Part shown: in pieces, positions 27,620-38,832 of the stretch
Position numbering within the stretch: the stretch's first letter is position 1
How the letters are laid out: each line of letters begins with the position of its first letter
Assembly (NCBI GenBank): GCA_016785225.1
Contig: JAFBJZ010000603.1
Span: 1,403,001 to 1,467,000 of the forward strand
From: Psettodes erumei
Taxonomy: Eukaryota > Chordata > Actinopteri > Pleuronectiformes > Psettodidae
Length of the DNA: 64,000 nt
Reading direction: 5' to 3'
Translations under genes and position numbers: made by a program
Notes under the pieces: generated by a model
What the model saw: only the letters and a program-made list of their open reading frames with translations
Told to the model about the DNA's origin: nothing
Databases searched by the model: none

Positions 27620-28200
27620 CCTCCACAATAGAGACTGTAATGGGCTTTATTCATATTTTTATTTTATGAAACACGATGAAAGGGGTCATGGTGGCCATTA
27701 AGTTGATTAATGGTATGTGTTGGGTAAAGAAGATGCTATAAGCCTTAAAAGTTAATGCTGTCACCCGTGGACTGCTGTCCTGATGGAGTGGGAGGGGCCA
27801 CACGCAGCTAATAGACATAACTCAGCCAGGTAATGTCGGATCACTGGGGGACAAGATAGATATCACTTGGCTTATGTTATGGGGTGTGTCGTGGCGTGCC
27901 GGCACATTTACGCAGGTTATTTATGCGCCGTAATGAAGAGCATAATGAAAATTGGACACAACTATAAATATGAGCAGGGAAAGTGTAATGCGCAGGGATA
28001 ATCATTGATGCAATTAAGGTGTCGTACACATGCAGTGTGAGCCTGGCCTCCCCTGACTTTCTCCTCTTCCTCCCACTAAGCCTGTAATTTATCCTGAAAC
28101 ATCACATTTAATCAGCTGGGGGATGTCGGCGTAAATCCACCGGTCTTGCACAAGGAGGCTGGCATTTTAAATATGCTAATGCAAAAGCAATAAAGTCTTT
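27620..28200. promoter_or_regulatory. Candidate conserved non-coding element cluster
   Basis: About 580 bp with no simple repeats and no open frame. It has many homeodomain-type cores (ATTAAGTTGATTAATGG near 27700, GTAATGAAGAGCATAATG near 27930, ATTGATGCAATTAAGG near 28003, TTTAATCAGCTGGGG near 28110, ATATGCTAATGCAAA near 28172). The last includes an octamer/POU-like ATGCTAAT...ATGCAAA arrangement. Regulatory function is inference. Confidence 0.3.
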
Positions 28201-30000
28201 GGTTAAACTATCTCTGAGATTACTGACAACTATTGTTAGTGGTATTTCTTGGTCTTAATTGGTGGGGGGACGTGTCTCTGCGGACGCTGCTCTCGCCTCG
28301 TGCATATCTGAGGGCATGAAGGGGAAAAAAAAGAGAGAGAGAGAGCGCAGCTGCACATTTTGGTACTCTGTCAGAACTGTCAAGTCCGTGAGTGAAAGAG
28401 AGAAGGGGAGGGTGGGAGAGAAAGCCGGGTCAGGAGATATGGGAGGGAGAGAGATGGAGACAGATGAGAGAGGGAGTCCGGGAGCTGAAGTGATCCTGCG
28501 GACCAGATGCTGATAAACTGCCATCACTGAGCGCTCTGTCGGCTCCGGCTCTCATCTGTCACTGTCATCCTGCTGCAAATCACCCATCTCTCCTCCTGCT
28601 CCACCACCTCCTCCTCTTCTTATTTCTCTTACTTCACCTCCTCTGCATTATCTTTTTTGTCCACCTGTTTCCTGTGTCTCTTTTTCATGGTACTTACGCA
28701 CACGTCCACACGTCAACATTATTTGTCCCTCTGTGCACATTCGCGCGGCTTTTATCCTCCTATAAGGATTTCTTCAATGCCTTTGCTCCTGTTTTTCCCC
28801 GTGCGGTGAATGCTTCACAGTAAGCATGTTCATCTCATAGGAAATGACTCAGAGCTGCAGCCATTGTTTTGACTGACGGGGGCAGCAGAAAGGGGTGGAG
28901 GCTTTTTCACAGAGCGTTAAGAATTTCTCATACACGTTGGAAAAATTCAACATGTGCACCGGTGGCCATATTATGGCGACTTAGTACACAGTGCTTGTAT
29001 ATGCTGATACACAGTATGCAGAGGAGTTAGCACATCCAGGTGGTTTAGGTCCTGCATATGAAGTTCTTTTACTATTATCCACCACACCCTTAACCTCCAG
29101 CACCAGTATATTAATTGTGACTGGCCAGTGGTGGTCCTGTGTGAGGTGGATGCTTGAGTGCAAAGCCGCCAGGTATTTCTTCTGGAGCGCGAACGTGTCA
29201 CGCAGTATGTGGGTACATTCGTGCAGTTTAAATATTGAGAAAATCCAAAATATGCCCTAGCTTTTTTCCTCTGCTTTACAATTTCCTTCTGTTGTACAAA
29301 ATTCAAATTTGATGGAGAAGCTCACGCCATGATCACACTTTGGAGCCGCGTATCCTTCGCTCTTGAAGTAAAATATGTAAAGGGACAGAGAGTGCCGTGT
29401 CCTCGATGGGCAGTCAGGGCTGGGCAGAAGTCCCTCAGGTCAGTCTGTCTAATAGTAACGATCCTGGCTGTCACAACCAGGCTGGGACAGCCAGTCGCAG
29501 GCTCAGATGACTTTGTTTTGTCCCCGTCTGAGAATGCCCAACTGATTGGGACTGTGCGCGTGTGTCTTGAAAACAGAGCTACATGCACATTGATTTGTGT
29601 TTGGTAGAACAGATCAAATTGTGCCCTCATGCTTGTACCCACTTTTCCATAGCTGAGCTTGTATGTGTGCATGTGTGTGTGTGTGCGTGTTCGCCACGGT
29701 TTGCAAACACACACGACACTGCATTCTGATTCCTGGGCCAAACTCTGTCATTTTGCGCCTGTCACATTCTGTTAAGTGGAGCTCACACTGCTTCCTTAAT
29801 TCCCTTGCATTGCCATGTCGCTTCCAAACTCTTAAGCAGCGTCTCCCAAAATAGCATCCGATTCATTACACCACACCCTACGCAAAGAAAAGGGGTAATA
29901 CTAGTGTTAATTCTGTCATCTATTTTTTAAGTCTTAAATGTGTTAAATATCCTTGATAGTTGTTATCAAATTAATTATTCTCATCCTTCTATTTTTTTAG
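28201..30000. other. Intergenic DNA without visible genes
   Basis: Contains a purine-rich GA segment (about 28331-28460), a CT-rich stretch near 28580-28640 and an interrupted TG run near 29663-29690. Open frames here have no family resemblance. Confidence 0.5.
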
Positions 30001-30180
30001 TCAAGTTTCTTTAGTTAGTCAAGTAGTCAGGGCATGATGGTCTCACCTTAATCATGGAAAATTATTTACAATTTAGTCATGTTTAGTCATGAGATTATAT
30101 TGAGTATTTCAGTCAATCTAGTCGAGTAAAACTCATTTACATAACATTTTATCTCACCATTATGGATGTGGATGAAAAAT
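30001..30180. repeat. Possible degraded interspersed repeat with TAGTC units
   Basis: Repeated TAGTCA and TAGTCGA words (for example TTAGTTAGTCAAGTAGTC, TTTAGTCATGTTTAGTCAT and CTAGTCGAGTAAAACTCAT) resemble a fish repeat that carries 'tagtcgactaaaac' motifs. The comparison is from memory and weak. Confidence 0.3.
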
Positions 30181-31849
30181 ACAAGTTAAATGAGATACCA
30201 CCAGGAAATCACACACAATCCTCACAGAGCTCCATGCTGAGCTCGCTGTGTGTGGACAACCTTTTAAGGCATTGTTTTCATTATCATATTCAACAGTAGT
30301 ATACCCTCCATGCACACTTTACTGTACAGATTTGTAACACTGGTGATCCTATTGGTGGGAAGTGAGTAGTTTACACTGAGATTGTAATTTCATACTTGTA
30401 TTAGTTCTTGATACTGGCAAGACTGATCAGAGCTGATGGTTACACACTGAGGCTTTTGTTCTATGATCTACAGCCCTGATAAAGTGCATGCTCATAAAAA
30501 TGGAAGAGCCTCCCATCTGCGCAGTGAAGGCTCGCCTCCGCTGTCTTCAGCAACTAGCTGGGTACGCTGCGTGAAGGCTCTGCCTGTGATCATAGTGTTA
30601 CAACATGTAACCTTTGTTCTGTTTCACAGTGTGTGCATGGTTATGGGAGCTGTGGGTTTAGGAGGCAACAAGCCCATGAACATCATCCTGTGGTTAACAC
30701 TCATATAACAGCGTAGCATCAGGATGAGTTATGGATGTTTTAAAGATAGAATCATTAAATTTTGTCATGAAAACATGAATGTTTGGCCTTTTTTTGAGCA
30801 ATAGCCACTAAATGCATTCACATTTTGTAACTTCATATTTTACTGTTTCATTGTTTGTGGCACAGTATGCTCTCCCCCACATATAATAGCTTCAGGTTGA
30901 GGCATATTGTTATTTCCACACTTATGATTGACATATATAGAGCCCAGTACAACGTAGAGCAGATTCACCAGCAATAGCTTGGCTGTAACCAAGTTTCAGT
31001 GTATTTTCTGATTTTGCAGCAAACTTGACATGTTGGTGGAATTTTTTGGCAAAACAGTCTTTAAATTTTTATTACTGAACTTGCAGGTAATGATGTAAAA
31101 ACCTGTCCATCCATCACTGACGCCGCTGTACAGCTCTCACAGCTTGACTGCCGCAATAACAGCAATAGTCAAATCCCTCGGCAGTCGGCACCTCCCGCCT
31201 GTAAACTCCACCAGCGTTAAGACACAACCGGAGTTTACACACAACCACATCCTTTGTGCACCTTTCCTTGCGGATATATAAACACACAGTCCACTGGTCA
31301 GAGATGATGACTTCTCATGAAGCACAGATCTTTAAACCTCCCCCCACTGACAAAGCATAACTTAATACATAACTGAGTAAAGCCCCTGTGCAATGCATTT
31401 AAAATTTGTTTTGGTGATAACTAGTGGAATGCTGCTGACTGGTGTTAGCATGTATATAATAATTAAGATGTAATCAATTTATAATTTATATAGTATATCA
31501 TTTTAATATTAGATGTGTTATGTAAACAGATATTTTTGGCTGAATAGAGGTCTGTCTGTGCTAACATTCACTTGCCTCTTAAAGATGTATAGGAGGCCTA
31601 ACAATACCGACACCATGTCTGACGCATTGTTGTCACTGCAGAGCCCCGTGACACCTGCCATGTACCCCTCTGCCTCCTCAACATCTGTCTGTCTGAGCTC
31701 TCGAACCCTGGTCAAGACTCTGGCTGCTGCAAACACAGATAGGTGCAGGTTCGGTTACCAGGTGCGGATGGTGCTCCTTTAGATAACAAGGAACACGAGC
31801 TGTGTCAGGCGCTGTGTTAACTGGGCTCTCCAGAAAAGTCAAGTCAATT
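30181..31849. other. Intergenic DNA, nothing recognised
   Basis: Mixed AT-rich sequence. A pair of overlapping open frames at 31513-31782 (+) and 31518-31736 (-) has no recognisable domain. Confidence 0.45.
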
Positions 31850-31950
31850 TCATATCCATCCGTCCATCAGCTGCACCCACTTATCTTTCGCAGAGTCTCA
31901 CGTGGTCGGAGTCTATCCCAGTTCAAATTGGGCGAGACACAAGGTCATTT
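31850..31950. repeat. Degraded teleost interspersed repeat
   Basis: ATCCATCCGTCCATCAGCTG, then CACCCACTTATC, then GGTCGGAGTCTATCCCAG and TTGGGCGAGACACAAGG. This follows, in order and with mismatches, the common fish repeat 'atccatccat...cgcttatcc...ggagcctatcccag...gggcgagaggc'. Family assignment is from memory; the order of four matching blocks is good support. Confidence 0.6.
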
Positions 31951-34900
31951 TTATATAGAACTCCCCAAATCGACGAATCACACATTTTCCCCAGAGGGCT
32001 TTTCAATCTGTACAAAATACAGGACCCTCTATCCCAGACATAGTCCATTCTTTGAACTGTTGCCGTCTGGAAATGTTACAAGTAAAGGGTGAACCGCTGG
32101 TACTTTACCTTCTTCCTCTGTGGGACAACTGCACAATTCACCATTGCAGGAGAGATAGGTTTAGTGTAAAGAACAATAATTTATTGCAATAAATTAAAAC
32201 AACTGGCCGGTGGGGGAAAGAAACAAACGGATAAAAACCTTACAGCAGGTAAGGCAAGTGCTCAGACCCTCCATCCACAGCTAAGTGGCACTCTGCAGCC
32301 CTAAAAGAAGGCAGAATGTGATCTCAACTGACACCATCCTCAAATCAAAGTGTATAGGGGCACTGCTACCTCCACTATAACCCCGCTCTGTCCTATAAAA
32401 GAGTCAACAACGGACGGGCCTAAATGCAAGTCGTTTGTTTGGTCAGTTATGTAATTGTGATGAATTTTTGTTTTTGTATTTGATACTTTTAGCTGTACCG
32501 TCTGCAGGTTCACTCGCATATTTAATTTTGTTTATTTTAAGGTGAAAAGCCCAGGTTGTGGCATTTCTTCATATAACCCAATAATATTGTACTTTTTTCT
32601 AGTCCAGGATTATAAATATTAATTACACTAGTGCCTCTCTATTGGAGGTTAAAGAATTAAAGATTATGTGCAGGCGTGTGTGTATGTGAAAAAGGTACTT
32701 TACTGCAGAAAGGATGAACTGCAACCTGACTCTTCTTATATCGCTCAAGGCCTCAATTCATTCACATAAGGAAGTATAAGGCAGTGGCATTTCTTTATGC
32801 ATATTCGGCAGCTGTGAGCTTTTGTGCATTCAGACGGTCACAACAGTAATTCTCTGCAAGGTGGCGGTTAATTTCTTGCTTCTCTACTCCCAATCCGTTG
32901 GGCTTGATAAATAATATATATATAGGAAAATGAGAAAAAGTCCACTTGTGCTAATCACTCTCATGCAAAGCTGGCAGAACAGGGTGTGCCCTCACCTCTT
33001 AACCCTTGTTCACACATGCATGCTGCACAGAGGCTAGCTGTTGGTCAAAGTACTGCAAGACAAGTCGGGAAAGTCGAGTCAGGCAGGATGCCGCTGTTTG
33101 CTGAGTCACAGCTGGTGGAGAAGTCGAAAAACAGCATGAAGAAACAGTGGCTGGTTTGGTCAGAGGAGCTTCAGCTGCTGGACTTAGATATGAGACAACA
33201 CACCACCAAGCCAGGGTGTGAAGCGCGTTATGCAAGGATAGTCTTCAACTTAAGCCATTAATTATGCCGCAGCGCATATCCTCAGGTTTGCATTGGGATT
33301 CATCTTGGTTGGTTATTGTTAAAATTTCATGCGAAGCAATGAGTGGCTTTAGCTGTAAAGAGGGCAGATATACTGTATAACTGTGCAACACTTAGACCTA
33401 GATTATATTATACGTTTTGGTCACATTGGGGACCCAACAAGCTTTAAACACTGACCTATCACCTTGAGTTGATATCCATCATTTGCCTATTTACACGTCC
33501 AAGTTGTAAATATTCAACATTATTAGCATTCATTTTGTTCCATTTGGTGCTTGGAGGGTAGCGTGCAGTGGGCTGGCCAGAGCATTTTTGTTAAAAACAC
33601 CTGCTTGCTATGGCTGGAGACCAGGTGGATGAGACAGAATGAAAACTAAGGGCTGTAAAAGCAAACAGTGAGTTGAAAGAAATAAAATTATGTTTACAGC
33701 TGAGGAGAACTGCAGAGTTGGGAGATAATTCACTGAGGGCTCATCGCTGTGAATGACCTCGCTCACATGAACTCAGTCGTTTGATAAGGTGTTAATACAA
33801 AAAATATTGATTAATAACAGCTTTAAGGTTTGTTTATTTTTTGGAAAGTACAGAAGCACTTTAAAAAGGAGAAGGAGAAGGACTGCATGTGCCAGCAGAA
33901 GAAACAAATATATTATATTACACTTAGTATAGAAGCCATATACAATTATATAAGCTGAAGTGACCTTGATTAATTAACTGAGAGTGACTTACCACTTAGT
34001 CACTGCTACAAATGCTGTAGGACATAAACTCCTTCCAGTGGCCTGTGTGTTATGATAGTGATACATGAACTAATGCCAGGACTGAGGATAAACTGAACAT
34101 ATTTTTGGTTTGGTTTGTTTGCTGGTATTATGATGACACACAGCTGTAAACATCGACAAATGCTTTGAGGATTTGGAGGTAATCACATCATTATTCTTGA
34201 TAAAGAGGCATGACATTTGCTGAAGTTCCCTCCAGAAGTAGGCTACATAAAGCACACATGAAGTTCCCACTAATCTTCAACGAGTTTATTCTGCAATAAG
34301 CAGCAGATTTAGGTAGAGGCGCTGCATTAAAATTCAGTTTCACTTCACTTCAAAAGAGCCTTTTAATGTCCTCTTTGAATGATTTCTATATCTGGATTTC
34401 TTGCCAGATAGTTCCTGGAAATATGTCGGACAATAATGACTATGCTATATTAACAAAAGTGAACTGTAGTTGGGAGTCCGGGAGACCCCCTAGCCCTATA
34501 AGCAGGGTAGAAATGATCATTTTGAACCGATGATATGTTTCATTTACCAGAAAATAACGTGTTTACTTCCACTTGGGGTCTCAGACGCTCCTGCTGTAAA
34601 ACAAGGTTAATTGCAAGAGATTTTCATATGCATTATACCTTTTGTTAATAAGAGGTGTAAGTGAGACCTCCCTGCAAACTGACACCAAACTTATAAACTA
34701 TATACTATATGCTATATACTGCATTTTTTTATTCTGTGAATGACTTTTTGGCAAAAGGAATACCCTATATGTGTATTTTTTCATGTCTACAACATAATAA
34801 ACATAACATACAAAACAAAAAATTCTTCCTTATTTGGTGTGATAATCTCTGTATATGTATATATTTACTATCACCATATGTGTATGTCCAGTTTGTCTCA

Positions 34901-35524
34901 GGGGAAAGGTTACCTCAGTATTTTTCTCCATATTGGATAGTAATGAGAAATGATTTTAAAAATAGAGAGAGACATGTAGGAAAGTAGGAAGGAACAATTG
35001 CATTGAAATTATTATTAAAGGTTAAATTCAGATTCAAAATGAAATTAACTTAAATTTATACACAATGTCCATAAAACATAGAATGGTCTGAATGGTCTGA
35101 AACCTATTTATATGTTCAGAATCCAATTGGTTAACCTTTTTTTTCATGGGAAAAAGAATAAGCTTAATCCTTAGCTCCACCAACAGACTGCTGTAACAGT
35201 TGCTGGAATTGATTCCGGCATTACCCACAGCAGGATTTGATCCATGTATCCTGCATAAATCATAAGCTAACCTTGAATGTTGCTCAGGCCAAACTTTCCA
35301 TCTCTATTAAATCTGTAGATTATAATTAACATTGTCGGCATGTTCTGTATTAGTTACTGTGGCCATATGCTCACCTCCCCCAGCTTCACAACAGCTGAAT
35401 CAGTGGTCGTCTCTTTTAACCAGAAAACGCAATATGACAGCATTTGGCAGGGCCTGTTTTTTCATCTTGACGCCACCGTGGGTGCCAAAGCCTCTCTGAC
35501 GTTCAGATGAAATGGAGTGCAGGG
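31951..35524. other. Intergenic DNA, nothing recognised
   Basis: AT-rich. A moderately GC-richer piece at about 32090-32420 (with several A/T runs and a polypurine end) could be another old repeat, but I cannot name it. No exon is supported. Confidence 0.45.
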
Positions 35525-35540
35525 ACAGTAGGTGGCAGTG
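35525..35540 (+). promoter_or_regulatory. CTCF-like motif
   Basis: ACAGTAGGTGGCAGTG matches the TAGGTGGCAG form of the vertebrate CTCF core. Binding is inference. Confidence 0.4.
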
Positions 35541-37029
35541 TTGCTCTTCTGCAGCCCTCGGGCATGCTTCCTTGGCCTCTGCTGGGGTTCAACATTGATT
35601 AATTAGTTTATAAAATGTTGTGTAGACTTTGGTGTATTGGCTCTCGTCTGCTTTGGCTCTCCACCTCTGGTTGCAGACAGATTAACAGATAAATGGATCA
35701 CCATAGAGTATTCCAATGTGTGGTGCAGCAGGAATCAATATCTATTGTCCATTGGCTTGAGAGAAGAGACAAGAATCTCTCTTTTTCTTTATTTCAGACC
35801 TGCCACCCCTTCATCCCCCTGTTTTTATGCTCTCACACCCCAAGGAATGGCTAATTCCTGGGAGAGAAAAAATGAATATGTAGAATAATGTTTTATTATC
35901 CATAAAAACGGTCAAATCTTGGCTTTTTCACTGTGAATGCGAATGTACACTTTAGTGTGGAAAAAGTCTTTTATGTCTTCAGAATATTCATACAAGAGGT
36001 GATGGAAAACCTTTCAGGCTTTACTAAATTGCCATTGGTTGTTAAGCATATTGTTAATTTCAATGAAAATTAATTTCCTTTCATTTCAATTGTGTAAGGT
36101 TAACTAACTTTGAATGGCTTACTGAGAGTCCACCATTATTAAATGTGTCCTGATTGGGATTGGCCTCGACTGAACAGTTTATATGCTTGAAATAGAAAAG
36201 GAAATTGTGGGTGCAAATCTTCTGGGAAAATGATAAGGAGAATCCGTTTTTTTTTTTAATGAATCAATTGTGTTTCCTGAAAAAAAAATAATTACATACC
36301 TAAATATCACTTATTGAAATAGAAAAAGGAGTTAAACACTTGGCAATCCACAGAGATAGAAAGGCACTTCATTTGTCATATAATGAAATACTGAATGAAA
36401 CATCATTAATTAGCAAGAACAATAAGAGCAGTTGTTTGAAGGATACAGTGAAGGGTAAAGGCACATGCCGGTGATCAAAGCTCTTGAAACTTTGGTCTCT
36501 CAGATCAAACAGAAACACTGAAATTAACAGCTCCATTCTCCATGGGGAAACAGCGCAATTATTCCCATTCACATGCAGTTGTCAGAAAGACACGGCCACA
36601 CAGACAGGTGCGCTGTGTTTATGCACACCATGCACATGTGTTTGTGTGGTAGTCGGTAAGGATTAGCTCGTCAGGTGTGTTGTTCAAATCATGTTGCCCT
36701 GCGAAGGCTGCATAAATAATTTCTTTGTCATTTCACTGGATGCAAGCAGCCCTTATGTGTGTGCTTCTGTTTTATGAGAGCATTTCCTTCCCCTTCGGTC
36801 AACATGGGATGATATGATGATGTTAAAATTCTGTGAGTAGCATGGCCTGCTCTTCCTTCTCTGAGGAGAAAAAAATGACAGACACTATGACTGTATATAT
36901 AAATATAAATGCATAACATGTGGCCAGGGAAGAAGGGAGAAACCCTTCATTTATATAGTCTTCGTATTTTGTTTTCTTCAGTTTTGGGGCAATACTGTTT
37001 TTCTTCCTTCAAGATCAGAGGACCAATCA
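35541..37029. other. Intergenic DNA, nothing recognised
   Basis: AT-rich with poly-T and poly-A runs near 36248 and 36280. No gene or clear repeat was seen before the retrotransposon copy. Confidence 0.45.
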
Positions 37030-37634
37030 GACGACTGGCACCACGGTTGCCTTCACCTCCCACATCTTATGTCCTCTTTCAGCCCTTGGTATTTTGTGAG
37101 CTTCTCATGTTCTTGCTTTTGATGCTGCTGTCACTTGGTATTGCTATGTCTATCATTCCTGCCTTCTTCTGCTGTTTGTTGATGTCCACTTGGTTCGCCA
37201 TTACCATTTTGTCAGTCTGGATCAATAGTCCCACAGGATCTTCACTTGGTCATTCTCAACACCTTTGGAGGTGTCGCCCACTTTGTGGGACCGTGGCACT
37301 TCCTGCAGATGTTCCTGTACACTATGCCAGCCTCTTGGCTGTGGTGTTCCATGTACGCCGTACCGGCTTACATCTTGCACTCTGTTGTTATGTGCTGGAC
37401 GATCTCAGTGGCGTCTTGGCTCAGCCTGTGCCTGGGGTCCTATCTGGTGTGGTAGACCCTGGCCTCTATTGATCTTGTGCTCAGTGCCTGTTCTTGTGCC
37501 GCCATGATTAGTGCCTCTGTGCTGTGTTGCGCACCAGCCTTTTCCAGCCACTGATTTCTCAATATCAGCCACTTCTTATATCTGTCGGGGGTACACGCCA
37601 TGCAGGGGCTTATCCTTCCATGATAGTTCCTCCT

Positions 37635-37665
<31 letters not shown>

Positions 37666-37880
37666 ATCAGGTTACTGCTGTCTGAGATTTTCACTTAGCA
37701 GGTCATCCCTTGGGGCCATCCTCCTGATGTACTCCTGAATCTTTGTTGTTACATCCTGCTCTCACGCTCACTAGTCCTCGGCCTCCCTCCTTCCGCTTAG
37801 TGTACAGTGTCTGGGAGCTGGACTCGGGATGAAACCCTCATGCACTGTGAGGAGCTTTTTTTCTTGATATCAGTCAGTGG
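37030..37880 (-). mobile_element. Second copy of the R2/R4-like non-LTR retrotransposon, strongly degraded
   Basis: Read on the minus strand, this matches the same family as the 7655-9129 copy, from ATDIKKKKLLTVHEGFHPES (near 37880-37830) through LEKAGAQHSTEALIMAAQEQ and ALSTRSIEARVYHTR (37540-37440), then IQTDKMVMANQ and IDIAIPSDSS (about 37220-37120). It corresponds to roughly 8083-8950 of the first copy. Frameshifts and substitutions break the frame throughout. A run of GAG/GAA codons appears as (TCC)n at 37628-37660; family members carry a poly-Glu stretch there. It lacks the RT catalytic part and is certainly inactive. Confidence 0.8.
37628..37660. repeat. (TCC)n trinucleotide repeat inside the retrotransposon copy
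   Basis: About ten TCC/CTC units. On the coding strand of the element they are GAG codons (poly-Glu), so the tract probably expanded from an element-encoded acidic run. Confidence 0.85.
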
Positions 37881-37918
37881 CCTCTCTCTCTCTTTCTCTC
37901 TCTCCCTCCCCCTCTCTC
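37879..37918. repeat. (CT)n-rich pyrimidine tract
   Basis: CT and CCT units adjoining the 5' edge of the retrotransposon copy on the plus strand. Confidence 0.8.
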
Positions 37919-38029
37919 CTGTAACAGCAGGTGCAGAGATTCTACAAATCTGTTCAAATCTGATTCTTCTGCTCGGTTCTTGAATAATTGCTAAAGCACC
38001 ATTTGTATTAGCAGGAGAAAGTACCCTCT

Positions 38030-38460
38030 TAAACCTGGACTCTGGCTTCTAGAGAGCCTCTTTAAGAGAGTCACAGCATGAAGGTCATCACTAATTCAAC
38101 ACTCGGCACCCTGGCCGAGCAACAAAAATGTCCCAGAGAAAGAAGAAGAAAGCCTGTGTTTAACACATTTAATACCAGCCGTGTGTATATCTAATCACAC
38201 CCTTTCTCTTTGAAACCCTAGAAAATGGTAATTAATTTTGCATAGAGTGAATTTGAATCCTAATTTGGAAATGTGAGATCAAAAGAAACTATTTCAATAG
38301 CTGGCTAGTGGAGGAGCTCCTCAGTGGCCAAGGACAAGAGGCTGTGGTGTTCAAGATACACCCAGGGGCAGCTTGACAGCAGAATGCAAAGAGGGATTTA
38401 CTGTTTGTTTTTGCTGAGTCACATTAATCAACCACGCCAAACCATAGCAACAATCATATG
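38030..38460. promoter_or_regulatory. Candidate conserved non-coding element
   Basis: A repeat-free block without open frames, containing GGTAATTAATTTTGCATAG (about 38227) and ACATTAATCAACCACG (about 38421). It has enhancer-like composition only; no function can be assigned. Confidence 0.22.
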
Positions 38461-38811
38461 AGACATGAGTCATGCTTATTTTTTGGATTTGTATTTATTT
38501 TTTGAACAGCCTACACTTTTTGATGACGTATATTATTCTGTGTTCTTAGACTGGTCAATACACTTCCCCCTTATGTTGTGCAGTACATGTGTGACAAGCA
38601 GCTGAATGAGCCGCACACTCATGCAGCACATTGCAATAGGAAAAATTGCGTTGCGTCGGCGTCAGCTCTGCAGGCTGGATAGAAAGGTTGCAGAGGTTGT
38701 GAATCACAGAGGAATCCTAATCAGGCCTTGTTGCAACTCTAATTAATTACAGCCCAGAGGGCAAGAGATCATACAGAGACCTGTGAGCTAGCACATTTAC
38801 AAACACTGACT

Positions 38812-38832
38812 CACACACACACACACACACAC
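38812..38832. repeat. (CA)n microsatellite
   Basis: A pure CA run followed by an A-run. Confidence 0.95.
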
